A DNA stretch of 64,000 nucleotides, taken from assembly GCA_031763025.1 (NCBI GenBank), contig JASSKH010000024.1:11430087-11494086 (forward strand), written 5' to 3'. The translations under genes and the position numbers were made by a program. Positions 32,774 to 44,089 of the stretch are shown one piece after another. How positions within the stretch are numbered: the first letter of the stretch is position 1; each line of letters opens with the position of its first letter. The notes under the pieces are model-generated. The model searched no databases. It worked only from the letters and a program-made list of their open reading frames with translations, and was not told the origin of the DNA. The stretch is from Macrocystis pyrifera (Eukaryota > Sar > Phaeophyceae > Laminariales > Laminariaceae).

Positions 32774-32891
32774 CTATTACGGGGGTCCACAGTTAGTAGG
32801 ACCTACCTGGTATGGTATACACAAAAGCCTACATATTTGCCTATTATTAGTAACAGTTGTTGGTCCTGTTTACTATGGGCCCCCGTAATAC
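32774..32891 (+). mobile_element. palindromic TIR MITE, copy 5
   Basis: CTATTACGGGGGTCCACAGTTAGTAGGACC at the left, with GGTCCTGTTTACTATGGGCCCCCGTAATA at the right. A TACAGTA word abuts its right end (ATACAGTAG). Confidence 0.9.
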
Positions 32892-32980
32892 AGTAGATTC
32901 CTTTCCGTACAAATGTGTATGTATACCGTTTCTTCGAACAGCAGGGGCATGTTCTCACATATCCTCATATCCTCATACTA

Positions 32981-33008
32981 CTTTTTTTTTTTTTTTTTTT
33001 TTTTTTTT
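32981..33008 (+). repeat. poly-T tract (about 28 nt)
   Basis: Uninterrupted T run. It could be the reverse-strand tail of a retroposed sequence, but no associated element was recognised. Confidence 0.9.
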
Positions 33009-33269
33009 ATCCATCACTTTTACTTCCCAGCCCACTCGTAGGAGGTTTTACCCTCGACGATCTTCTGGACAAGCCGTGGTCACAGGTGTCGTCCCATCTC
33101 CCCCCCGGTACGTGCCTTTATTTTTTGTCGCGCATAGGGTTCAGCAGCATTCCCACTGCTCGTCTACTGTACCATACGTACGCACACCGAAACCCTGTAT
33201 TCCTACCTGGTATACTGGTATCAAACGGCATGCCTCATATCCTCGTACTGTACGTATGTGCCTCGTATG

Positions 33270-33480
33270 TTCGTCTGCAGGTAGGTCTGCATACTTACTA
33301 CTGTAGTGCTGACATGTAAGTTTCGTGTAGGGTGTTGTACGTGTAGTGCTGAGTTGTGTTGAGACAACAGGACCGGTAGAAAAAATGCACACGCACGTGT
33401 ATGTACGTAAGTTTCGTGTAGGGTGTTGCACGTGTAGTGCTGTCTGGTGTCGAGACAACGGGTAGAAAAATACAGCAATT
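33270..33480. repeat. tandem pair, unit about 115 bp
   Basis: GTAAGTTTCGTGTAGGGTGTTG(T/C)ACGTGTAGTGCTG is followed by GTGT(T/C)GAGACAAC at about 33318 and again at about 33408. No gene was seen from 33000 to 33960; a telomere-like GTTAGGGTTAGGG string lies at about 33826. Confidence 0.75.
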
Positions 33481-33965
33481 AAGCGTCCATAGTGTCCATA
33501 TAATGAGGCCAGCAATTTCCCGTCCGACAATGTGCGGCATGAAGGAAGAGTTTCGTCGTCCATCGCTCATAAAGATCTCAGGAAGAAAGGCTGAAGGGAA
33601 ACAATAATTATTTCCAAGAAAAAAGCAGGCCGATTGCGACTCAAGAGTTAAACAGCCCACGACAACATCGGCCTACAACAACAAAGGACGTTAGACAACC
33701 TACCCTTCTACACCGGGTCGAAACAAGACTACAGCAGTGATAATACTGACTTCTCCATACCTACAACCCGCGGTACCTTTTTTGCATCCAACCACAGGTC
33801 ACCCCATAGCGTTCGAGTTAGGGTTAGGGTTCGGGTCGGGTGGTCACCGCCTACTGTGTAAGCATGCCTGGTATATCCTGCTGCTTTCAATTCTTCTGAA
33901 AACCCACGCATGGAACAATAAATAGCGGCAACATCAGCATATTTAAACAAGTAAAAAAAATCTAC

Positions 33966-34076
33966 CTATTACGGGGGTCCATAGTTAACGGGACCAAATT
34001 TTCTTAGTAAAAATAGGTAAATATATAGGGTTTTGTGTATCGCATAGGTCCTGTTAACTATGGACCCCCGTAATAG
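33966..34076 (-). mobile_element. palindromic TIR MITE, copy 6 (reverse orientation)
   Basis: CTATTACGGGGGTCCATAGTTAACGGGACC and its near-perfect complement ending CCCCCGTAATAG. The centre (TTAGTAAAAATAGG) is inverted relative to copies 1-5. Confidence 0.92.
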
Positions 34077-34176
34077 CAAATATCTATGTCGCGAGAGAAT
34101 TTCCATACCTCCGTCCAACCTTGTATTAAACGGTAACACCTAGGGAACAGCAGGGCAACCCTTGCCCGCAATTTAA

Positions 34177-34193
34177 TATGGTCCCCCGTGATA
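34177..34193. mobile_element. MITE end fragment
   Basis: ATGGTCCCCCGTGATACC resembles one end of the MITE without a partner, and runs directly into a TACCAGGTA word. Confidence 0.45.
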
Positions 34194-34199
34194 CCAGGT

Positions 34200-35210
34200 A
34201 TTGATAGTATATTTTATGAGGGTAAGTACTCACTTCAGAGTTCTACACCCCACCCATAAACTGCACAGGAGAAAAACATAAACCGCAACCCGACCAACAA
34301 CAATACTAAGGTAAACCACTAATGGAATTTCAGCAATATTGGGTCGAAAAGGCCGGTCAGACATAGTTTTTTTCTCCAAAATATGCTACCCCTATCGTGG
34401 CATGCCTCTGCAACGGGTGGTGAATGGTTGATGAAATGGTTGAGGCGTGCCAACCTGTTAACTCTTCTGCTCGATCAAGTCGCTTCCATCTGTAGACCGC
34501 AAGCGTACCCGCCCCCAGTTTCTATCTGGTCGATCTTCTGCGTACACTCAGCTTGGTCTTATCCGCAGACAACCTGAATCATACAGACTACCGACCTCTC
34601 TGACCTGGCTTTCTATCCTGATTCGCGAACCACCGGCAGGGTGCCGACCCGTCTGGTTGTGTTTCTTCTTCTTGTCCTTGTTCAGCTTTGCTGGATCCAT
34701 CCGTGGACCACCTGAACCATGCTGATTTTTGTCTCGTCTAGTTTCGTCTTCTCGCTCGTTTCTGCGGACTACTGAAGTGTGCCGACTTGTTTGGTTAGGC
34801 TTTTTCTTGTCGTTCAGCTCGGTCGCATCCATGCGCCGACCACCTGAAGGGTGTCGACTCGTCGTATTGGGATTATTTTATTCGCTCAGATCGGCCGCAT
34901 CCACCTGCTCGCCATATTAAGCGTGCCTACCTCCGATCAGGCTTCGACTTCTCGATCACTTCGGTCGTAGCAGCTGGCCATTTCAAGTGTGTCGACCAGT
35001 CTACTCAACTTCTGTTGCTGTTGTCGTCGTTGCCATCGTCGTCGTCGTCGTAGTCGTTGTTGTTGTCGTTTTGATGTGTAGTTGCTGTACCAGTTGTTGA
35101 TTACAGTGCAGCAAACTTTGTCAACCTTCTCCTTCCTACTCATGTACGTAGCTTCTGCGACTTTTACGAATACCTTACGTAGACAGACATCGTGTCGTCT
35201 AAGAGAGAAC
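34200..35210. other. no supported gene; decayed (C)GTCGT repeat
   Basis: A roughly 110-120-bp motif (GTGCCGACTCGTCT-GG-TT ... CGGACCACCTGAA) recurs loosely from 34480 to 34990, and a GTCGTCGTCGT run lies at 35025-35070. Frames on both strands are repeat-driven. Confidence 0.45.
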
Positions 35211-35214
35211 TCAC

Positions 35215-35480
35215 CCATCATGGAGCAATGGGGGCACCATGTACCCTCCACGGAAGCATCATGGACCCACCATAGACCCACCACGGAGGCACCACGGACC
35301 GACCATGGAGGCACCATGGACCTACCATGCCCCACCCATCCATGGACCTGCCATGGACCAACTGGACCCACCACAACCGGGATGCCACCGGCTCGCCATG
35401 GATTTACCATAGGCCCACAGTGGGCCCACCACTGTCGTGGAATCACCATAGACCAACCATAGACCCACCATGGGAGGCGT
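35215..35480. repeat. CCATGG-type 12-bp minisatellite, block 3
   Basis: CACCATGGACCC / CATGGAGGCACC units with a 12-bp period. It is the same ATGG core as blocks 1 and 2 with ACCCACC spacers. A further short stretch of the same type lies at 35720-35880. Confidence 0.88.
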
Positions 35481-35899
35481 TGTACGATAGAGGTTCACCC
35501 TAATTTCTGAGGCTCCTCGCATTAGGAGCTCCATATCTCACCGGAAAACTGCCCCCAGGAAAAATCAAATTGCAGCCCGATGAATAATCCCATGGCCCAA
35601 GCATACCAAAACGCCATTTTTTCCAAACAAGATTGGCATTGCGACGGTTTTTGGTCAAGAAACCCCGTCATTCAGAAAAACATTAGCTATTAATAAATGT
35701 GCTACCTCTATCGTAGAACGCGTCATGGACACACAACGGACACGCCACAGACCCATCACGGGCTCGCCACGGACCCATCATGGACCCACCACCGCGGAAT
35801 CAACATGGAGCCACTGCATGGAAGCACCATCTACCCACCATGGAGTGGAGTCATGGAGGCACTATGTACCCACCACGAGAGCATCTACATCCTCCTCCT

Positions 35900-37570
35900 C
35901 CCGGCTACTGGTATACCTCTTTCTTCTTTCTGGCAGGTCCAGGTCACCTCCACAAAATCGAAGCTTCAGCTTGTTCGCGAAGTCCACTGGGCCGTGCAAA
36001 TACGTCTTCATTCCTATCCCTTCGCTACTCCCCTGTATATCTAAACTTTATCCGATTTCACCTTGTTTCTCAGCGCTAGCCTTTCCCTCCATCCTATAAT
36101 TTCTTCTACTTCTATCTTATACCTCCCAAACTTCTCTGCGGACATCACGTATGTATGTCTTCTTGGTTTCTTCCTATATCCGTCCATATTTTCTCAACTA
36201 CGCTATCCCACCTTATTCCATGTCGCCTTCTAGTTTCTTTCTCCCGTACCACTCTCTATCAACTATGATGGCTGGCAACATCTTTTCATGTTCCTTACTT
36301 TATATTGCCATTCCAGTTTTCTTACGTCTTTACTAGTCTTGAGTGGGTACATTCCCAGTTCTGCTCGTAATGCTGTATTACTCGTCGTATTTTAGCATCT
36401 TAATACTTTTTAGCTGGTGTCATCGGTACTGTTTCTAACTGTGTTACGAACTTCACGTTCTCTTCAAATACCTCTCCTGCATGTTCTAGCTTTGGTACTA
36501 TCACATTCATCAGGATATATCTATTGATTATAGTGTCAAGGTGCGAGTGAGTCTGTTAGGATCGTACCCATCTTGCCTACGTGTGCTTTACCCTTTCCCA
36601 TTACTTTTGCTGTGTGCGTATCCCAAGGGCAGTCTTTTGAGATATCGACGCCAAGGAATGTATATTGGTCTACGATTGGTAAATCTTCTCCCCACTTCCT
36701 CCTGAAATTTGCCGGGTTCACCTTATCTTCGTTACATACAACTACTGCACATTCTTGACGTTCGCCGTCACACTTTCCCAGTGTATTCTAGCGCCTTCCT
36801 TGTTTGTTCCTGCAATCCTTCGGGTGCTTCTGATATCACCGCTAAGTCATCCGCAAACTTCAATCCCGACACCGTATCTTCCCCCACCGTGACTCCCTGC
36901 TTTGCTACTTCGGCTGTTACTACATTATCAAGTCGTGAGTATATATATATATTTTTTTTTTTGAACAGATTAGGTGATACCGTAAATCCCTGCGTAACTC
37001 CTTGTAAAATTTCAACATACTTCGATACTTCCCCGTCCAGGATCACAGCACTTCTCGCACATTCCGTCATGTTTTTCATCATTCTCCACATCTTTCCTTC
37101 GATCGCTATTCCCACAGCTTTTTCCACAATCGACTTCTACACACTAGTCGCAGGCCTTGTGTACATCCATAATGAAACAGTACGCTGCTAGCCCCGCGCC
37201 TTTCCTACCTTGGACTATCTTGCCTAGTGTGTACACGGGGTCTACGCAGCTACGGTTTGACCTGAACCCTGCTTGCCCTTCGCTGGTTTTGTCCTCCTTC
37301 TCCATCATTCCCATTATATCGTTCATAATCTTACAAAACGTGAACGGAAGGGGGGGGGGGGGAGAGAGAGAGAAGGGGTGGGGGGGGAGGGGTGGAGACA
37401 AAACGGGGGGGGAGGGAGAGCAGGCGGTCTGCCCAACAACATGAAGCCTTTGTGTGACCATCATGGCCATGATGCGCCCCCCCCCTGTTGAGACCCACGT
37501 AGTTATCATACCAGTGCCGCCCGGACATTCCTTTGCCTTTCTTTAGTTTCCAGTACATACCTTTCGCATA
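35900..37570 (-). mobile_element. LINE-type retrotransposon, decayed reverse transcriptase (LINE-1)
   Basis: Read on the minus strand from about 37570 to 35900. Successive fragments in shifting frames show EGQAGFRSNRSCVDPVYTL and FIMDVHKACD (37250-37144), GVTQGFTVSPNLF and the catalytic motif GLKFADDLAVISE (37000-36800), YTFLGVDISKDCPWDTH (36680-36620), GTILTDS then RYILMNVIVPKLEHAGEV (36560-36430), ELGMYPLKTSKDVRKLEWQY (about 36340) and a downstream GPVDFANKLKLRF...DLDLPERRKRYTSS segment (about 35990-35920). Several frameshifts and stops, and a purine tract inserted at 37353-37425, make it inactive. The family resembles L1-like LINEs I recall from brown algae. No endonuclease part was seen, so it is 5' truncated. 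Confidence 0.88.
37345..37425. repeat. G-rich purine tract inside LINE-1
   Basis: Runs of G with GAGAGAGAG and GGGGTGGGG words, at the position where the reverse transcriptase fragment should continue. It interrupts the retrotransposon frame and has G-quadruplex potential. Confidence 0.85.
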
Positions 37571-37844
37571 TTTTTATTGTGTACTCCAGCTTTTCCATTT
37601 GTCCCTTTTTTTTCTTTCTCTTTTCCCAGATTTTTTCTTTTTTCTTTTTTCAGTTTTCCTCATTTTTGTTTTGCCGTTTTAAACGTTCTTCCCTGTATCG
37701 ACTTTTCGCTTCTTTGTTCGCATCCTTTCTGTTTTTCTTGGTGGCGATTTTTTCCTTTTATCTCGGTACAACCCCCCCTGCGCTGCTTGAGAGCACACTC
37801 TGAAATATAGGCACGACAATAGTCTATTGCTTCAATAATGGACA

Positions 37845-38330
37845 CAACAATAGTCTAATGCTTCGACAATAGACGAGAGGGGGAATCTATCGATGTATAT
37901 TGTCTGCGACAATAATAATATACTGTGGAAGTTATCTATCGATAGATATTGTCGGCGACAATAGACTGGTGATATTGCCGATCGATAGATATTGTCGAAC
38001 ACAATAGATGGTGAACTTCGTCCATCGATAGCCATTGCAAGCCACAATAGATTGTGCGAGATGTCGATCGATGGTCATTGCCGACCGCAATAGATTGCGC
38101 GAGATGTCTCTCGATGGTCATTGCTGGTCACAATAGATTGCGCGAGAAGTCTATTGACGGGCATTGACGACCACAATAGATTGTGCGAGAGGTCTATCGA
38201 CGGCCATTGCCGACTACAATAGATTGTGCGAGATGTCAATCGATGGCCATTGCCGGCCACAATAGATTGTGCGAGATGTCTATCGATGACCATTGCCGGC
38301 CACAATAGATTGTACAAGCTATCCATCGAT
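37845..38330. repeat. 43-bp satellite array, block 1
   Basis: Unit boundaries (the GAGATGTCTATCGATGG type) fall at 38061, 38104, 38147, 38190, 38233, 38276 and 38319: exactly 43 bp each time. Each unit combines ATCGAT(A/G)G, CATTGCCG(G/A)CCA and CAATAGATTGTGCGAG; CATTG...CAATAG forms a small hairpin in every unit. Because 43 is not a multiple of 3, reading frames rotate from unit to unit. Left units (37845-38050) are more diverged. Confidence 0.95.
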
Positions 38331-38789
38331 AGCCATCTCAGAGATATTTTGCACTATCCCACGATATACGCGAGGCAATAGTCTATGTTGGAAGCGCGTT
38401 CAATAATATATTGTGGATGGCGATGGTTTCTACTGTTGTGCACAATCGCGGACCCGATTCTCCTAATTGAGAATGCCTTTCCGATGCGAATGATTTTCCT
38501 ATTTGCGAATGCCTTTCCGATGACAATGATATGTTTTATCTTTTGGAACACAACAAGCTGTCCAATATGTACCAGGTACCAGGTATGTCATGTTCTGTAC
38601 GTATGTGGTGATGTGAACCGACGTCATCATGTTGCGGAGACCGTACGCTCTCACACTCATTTGAAGAAGGTTATTTATAGATGTCGCTATTAATTGAAAT
38701 TCACGTAACAAGATATTGGTAACTATTATCAACTTGTGTGCGCTGGTAGTTTCGGAAGTTGATTCGTCTTTATTTTGTCCTATAGTCTA

Positions 38790-38920
38790 TTACTCCACAT
38801 TTTGAATAACGTGGATCAATAAACTAAAACCACCTTGAAAAAGCTGAAAATTCTAAGCTTTCGGTTCCTCATCTCGAGTTTGTTTGTCCTATACTGAAAA
38901 CAAGTAATTAATAATTATTT
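38790..38920 (+). repeat. direct repeat, left copy (about 130 bp)
   Basis: Shared ordered words with 39240-39390: AAACCACCTTGA, AGCTTT(C/T)(C/G)G(T/G)TTC, CTCGAGTTT(G/T)TT and GTCC(T/C)ATACTGAAA. The copies bracket about 320 bp that has no recognised gene. Confidence 0.6.
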
Positions 38921-39239
38921 TTTGGATGCTGGTGTTGTGGTATACCCTCTCCCCTGTTGCAGCGTTATGGCTAGTAGCAATCGTCCCCTCATCATACCTG
39001 GCAGGCGATATGGCTTGCTTTTCTGATGAGCGCCTCGCCCCTTCGTTCAGAAGACATCTGGCGAGGCTACCAGCATCTAATACAAGAGCGTATAATAACA
39101 TCAAGCACCTCGTGTGACAGAGTGACCAGAACAGGGCGAAAGGCATCAACCTCCTAACCCTAACCCCAACCCTTGGTCCATACTGCCCTTACACTCAACA
39201 CCGGTCATCTTTTTTATTTTGTTTTTTGTATGGAAATAA

Positions 39240-39390
39240 ATCCAATTTATTACGTTGTCTTCTATTAACTGCACTTTCAAAAACAATCTGGGTATTAAAA
39301 ATGAAACCACCTTGACAAGAAATTTATCAGCTTTTCGTTTCTTAACTCGAGTTTTTTGTCCCATACTGAAATGAAGTAAGTCAGATTCAT
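39240..39390 (+). repeat. direct repeat, right copy
   Basis: Partner of 38790-38920. Telomere-like CCTAACCCTAACCCC lies between the copies at about 39154. Confidence 0.6.
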
Positions 39391-39399
39391 ACTTTTCGG

Positions 39400-40830
39400 A
39401 GCCCGGCCCACAATCTATTGTTGGTGGCGATGGCTATTGTTGGACACAATCGCGTACCTGTTGTTGGCGGCAATTATTATAGAAGCTGTGGCGGTCGTCA
39501 AGAATGGCCATCGACATGCATCATTTCACGGTATACAACAGGTTCAGGCAATAGGCTATGGAAAACACGCTCAACAGTCTATTGCGGGTGACGGTGGCTA
39601 TTGATGGATACAATTGCGCATATACTGTTGGTGGCAATGGGCCAACGGTTTTGGTCTATTCAAACAACATCTACCACGGTTGCTTCTCCAACATCTGTTG
39701 TTCTCAGGACAATGGCCATCTACGTATGGACAACCTTGTGACTCCATTGTTAGGGCAAATGAATATTGTGTCCATTGCCGAAAATGTGTCGTTCCCTGAC
39801 AATATCTATCGATAGACAGCGTTTCCAGTCCATTGTGGTCAAGAGTGTATCGATAGACAGCAGTGTTGCCTGTCTATTGTGGTTCACAATGTCTATCGTT
39901 AGCCAGCGTTGCCAGTCTATTGTCGTTAACAATATCCGTTGACACACGCTTTTTCGGGGCTATTATACTGTAGCGGCAATGTTCTACTATGCCCTTTCTG
40001 TTGTCCAGGGTACATGCACATCTTACCTTATCTATCTTATACGTACAGAGTGCGTACAGAGTGTAACCGATTTTTGATAGGAATCACTATTAAAACCATA
40101 GAGTACCAACCACAACAACACAGACGATATTGCAACACACTTAACGCCCATGATGATGCCTACGGCCTTGTTGAGACACACAACGTTGCAGCCCTCCTTC
40201 ACGGTATGCCATGCACCGACACTGCTGCTCATCACGATACATCATGCATTCATTCCATACTGGACATGGTGGTGACCACAAGATTAAAATATGACATTGC
40301 TGCGGCACAAAATATTGCGTTGCTGAGTAAATCAGAGCGCATTGTAGGTGTGGAAATAGGCGGGTGATGGGGTCCATCGATAGACAGTGTCCACCACTAT
40401 CGATTCTCAACGGTGTCCATCGATAGCAATTGCCGACCACGATAGGTTTGAAATGTATCTATCGATAGCCATAATGGTTGCTGGTCACAATAGATTCATA
40501 AACATATCTATCGATAGCCATTATTACCGGTCACAATAGATCAAGAAGTGCATCTATCGATAGCCATTGCCGGCCACAATAGATCAAGTAATGTGTTCAT
40601 CGATAGCCACTGTGGACCGCAATAGATTCTGCAAGCTATCCGTCGATAGCCATTGTCGATGACAATAGTTTTCAACTCAGATACTTTAGCTCACTCCTGC
40701 CTGAACAATATGTGGGGGACGTACCCTATCGATAGACATTGCCGATGACAATGGATCGAGGAACGTGTCAATCGATAGACTTTGTCGACGACGATAGACC
40801 CGTCCATTCATTGCACCAAATTTTATTGCC
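39400..40830. repeat. 43-bp satellite, block 2 (diverged)
   Basis: The same TATCGATAG(A/C)CATTG...CAATAGAT words as block 1, clearest at 39790-39940 and 40370-40800, mixed with CTATTGTGG and TGTCTATTG inversions. The stretch 39990-40350 inside it is unrelated and holds no convincing exon. Confidence 0.85.
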
Positions 40831-40999
40831 ATGGCAGGGGCTATTGTCTATTGTCCAGGGTGTGCTGGTGAGAGTCTGCAAGTCGGCGTATTGTCTTGTT
40901 CATTTTCTATTCTTGCTTTCTTTTCCTTCCGTCTTTTTTTTCTTTCTTCCTCGTTCGAGCTCGATTTTGATTCGACGTCGATTTGTTTCATTAGTCCTG

Positions 41000-42060
41000 T
41001 CGTTTTTCTCTTCTCCGGGCCGTTGTTGTAGGACAGTTTTTTTCCTGATATTTTTGTAAAATATTTCTAACGTTGTGAAATTCCACCTCCATGATATTTC
41101 GCCCTCTCTTAAATTTCACATGCAAAAATTATTTCACAAGTACGGAAATTATTTCACAAAGATGGATTAGGGAATTCTGGCACTCCGACAACAACTGCTT
41201 CTTCTTTTTTTTTTTTTTTTTTTTACTTTAATATCTCCTCGCAGCTTGGTTTCGGTTGCGAGTCGTACAGCGTATCACGTTTCCGATACGTACAGATGCT
41301 CATCTCACTTTTTATTTTAGCCCAAGGTGTACGATTTGTTCCAGTTACATGTAACAGTAGTACTATGCGTTACAACCACTAGTTCACCTGGTACCAGGTA
41401 GGTATGAGTTTTTCCGTTTTTGTTTTTCCTCCTCGGATGCAATATTGTTATTGGAGCCTGTTCTGTGACCACAGACTGCTTCCTGACGATGAGTTATGCG
41501 ACGAGTTAACGTGAGAACAACACCAACCACAACAACTGCTCGAGCCGTTTTACCACTAGCGCGCGCGTAAGACTGACCAGAGGGTCGTTCCTGAGACCAG
41601 TCGCGGGCCATCGCCGATCGCAGAAACAATTGCAGCGGGTTTCTGGGCTCTGGGCTCTGCTCGTCTCGCGAACCAAGGCGACGTAGCAGTGAGGTAAGGT
41701 AATAGGAAGTTGGGACTTCGGACAGAGGGAAAAAATGACGATACGAAAAGGGGCGATTACAGCAAAGAAGGTCACTCCGTGGTTGGCAGGAGATACAGAT
41801 CGGTGCCCGAGTTACAATGCAAAGAGATACGCAGCAGTATATACGGGCGCAAACATGATCCTACCCATAAATTCTCAGTTTGTGGAACTGAGTCTCTGTT
41901 TTGGTAGATGCAAATATGTCTGTCTGTCTGTCTGGCTGACTGGCTGTCTGTCCGCAAGGCTTATACTTTCGAACAATTTCCAATGGCCGATATATAAGCT
42001 CGTTACAGATGATATTCGTACGACGTATTCGACCCTTACGGACCGTATATACTGAAACAT
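41000..42060. other. no supported gene
   Basis: Contains a T-run at 41206-41224 and a CTGT microsatellite at 41918-41951. A minus-strand frame starting at an ATG near 41610 (MARDWSQERPSGQSYARAS..., with the short hydrophobic stretch AVVVVGVVLTL) could be a small exon, but nothing around it confirms this. Confidence 0.4.
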
Positions 42061-42325
42061 ACCATACCACCAGGAAAAGTTAGCCATCAAATACATCCAC
42101 GACATCGTACCATGGTACCATACCGCAAACGTACCATACCATATACTGTTTTTTCCCGTATCATACCGTCAACACATACCATACCACATACGGTGGTTTT
42201 CCCATATTCCCATATACCATACCACCAACATACCCATATTCCCGCATACCATACCACCAACATATACCATATCCCATATTCCCATATACCCTACCACCAA
42301 CATATCCCATATCCCATACCGAGTT
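42060..42325 (+). repeat. CATACCATACC / CCATATTCCCATA minisatellite, unit about 30 bp
   Basis: ACCATACCACCAACATA(C/T) followed by CCATATTCCC(A/G)(T/C)ATACC repeats three to four times. Confidence 0.85.
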
Positions 42326-42524
42326 GGGGACACGTCTATACACCAGACCAGGTGCCTGCTACTGCTGTAGTGCCGTCTTGTTGTGCAAGAGTGGCGATGA
42401 ATACCAGAGTTGGCTCAGACGCTTGGGTCCTACGCTCAGTGCAGCGCATTGGCCGCTGGTGTGCACGAAATAGATGAAAAACATTATCTACGAGTACTAC
42501 TACTGCTGTATCCGTCTCGAATGG

Positions 42525-43680
42525 CAAAAATGGGCTTTTTTCAGGTTTGGGAGGATACCGTAGGACGCCGCCGGCAAGCTCTTGCCCCCTAGAGCATGCA
42601 TCCACCTCATTTCTTCGAGCCCGCCATCTATACTAGTTGATCTTTCCCGCCATCGAGCGGGTTGCCCGTGGGCTGAGTCTCTGTCGAGATCGAGCGTCTA
42701 TCGTCTATCGTCTATCGTCGCACGAGCAGGTCTTTTATAGTTACTGTACAACAACCGTCTATCGTCTATCGTCGCACGAGCAGGTCTTTTACAGTACAAC
42801 AAACGTGCTGAATGGCAAAAAATGGGCTTATTTTCAGGTTTGGGAGGATGACGTTGGACGCCGCCGGCAAGCTGTTGCCCCCTAGAGCATGCATCCACCT
42901 CATTTATTCGAGCCCGTCATCTATACTAGTTGATCTTGCCCGCCACCGCGCGGGTTGCCCGTGGGCTGAGTCTCTGTCGCGATCGAGCGTCTATCGTGTA
43001 TCGTTGCTCCAGCTGAAATAATACTTTTTTGGTGTACTTCGCGTTTCCATTCGCATACGAAAGCAGGTCTTTTACAGTACAACAGGAGTGGGTTACTTTT
43101 TGTGCCACAGCAAAATTATCTACGAGTACTGCTGCTGTAGTCCAGAGTGCTGTATCCGTCTCCAATGGCAAAAAAAATGCATTTCGTCTATCAGTACAAC
43201 AACCGTCTCGAATGGCAAAAAAAGGGTTTTTTTTTTTCAGTTTTGGGAGGATACCGTAGGACGCCGCCGGCAAGCTCTTGCCCCCTAGAGCATGGATACA
43301 CCTAAATTTCTTCGAGCCCGTCATCTATACTAGTTGATCTTGCCCGCCACCGCGCGGGTTGTCCGTGGGCTGAGTCTCTGTCGAGATCGAGCGTCTATCG
43401 TGTATCGTCGCACCAGCTGAAATAATACTTTTTTAGTGTACTTCGCGTTTCCATTCGCGTACTATAGCAGGTATTTTACAGTACAACAGGAGTGGGCTAC
43501 TTTTTGTGCCACAGCAAAATTATCTACGAGTACTACTGTAGTGCTGAACCCGTCTCGAATGGCAATAAAATACCACACGATGGCAAGTCTTTTACACCAG
43601 CGAAAGGCAAAACATGGGCTTTTTTCAGTTTTGGGAGGATACCGTAGGACGCCGCCGGCAGCAGTGGGTTACTTTCTACT
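42525..43680 (+). repeat. tandem array, unit about 300-400 bp
   Basis: The anchor (T)TTGGGAGGATACCGTAGG recurs at about 42545, 42837, 43242 and 43630, and in the duplication copies at 26806 and 44367. It is followed by GACGCCGCCGGCAAGCTCTTG, CCCCCTAGAGCATGCATCCACC, CATCTATACTAGTTGATCTT and GCGGGTTGCCCGTGGGCTGAG. The repeated peptide it encodes (GFFQVWEDTVGRRRQALAP) is short and always followed by a stop. Confidence 0.85.
43073..43079. other. TACAGTA word at a site that is empty in related repeats
   Basis: GGTCTTTTACAGTACAACAGG here and at about 42792 and 43480, versus GGTCTTTTACAACAACAACAG at about 44104 and the 26512 and 44229 copies. Related units differ by a five-base CAGTA insertion at TA, the form Sleeping Beauty-type transposons are known to leave. 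Confidence 0.6.
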
Positions 43681-44089
43681 CTTCGCCTTTATTTGTTCGC
43701 GATCCTCATCGTATGTTTCGGTACTCGCAAATAATAACCCGCCAGTTGAAAATATATGTCAATCTGTCGAATGTGTAACAACCCACAAAATGTTTTTCAT
43801 TGGCCAACAAAGCGTCGCCATTCGCATACTATTGCAGTAGAGCCTGGTATCAGCATAGGGCTACCCTATATATACCCCCTATACGATATGATATTTCCAT
43901 AGTACTTAGTCATATTTTTTGCCCCCTAGAGCATGCATCCGCCTCATTTCTCATTTGGCCAACAACTTCGCATACTATAACACAAGCAGGTATTTTACAT
44001 TACAACAACAGGAGTGGATTACTTCTTGTGCGACAACAAAATTATCTACGAGTACTATTAAAAAATTCCATTCTACTATAAAATTGCAT

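Noticed and set aside
37845..38330. Regularly spaced repeats resembling a CRISPR array
   Set aside because: Units are head-to-tail 43-bp repeats with no unique spacers, the host sequence is eukaryotic, and no cas-like genes are present.
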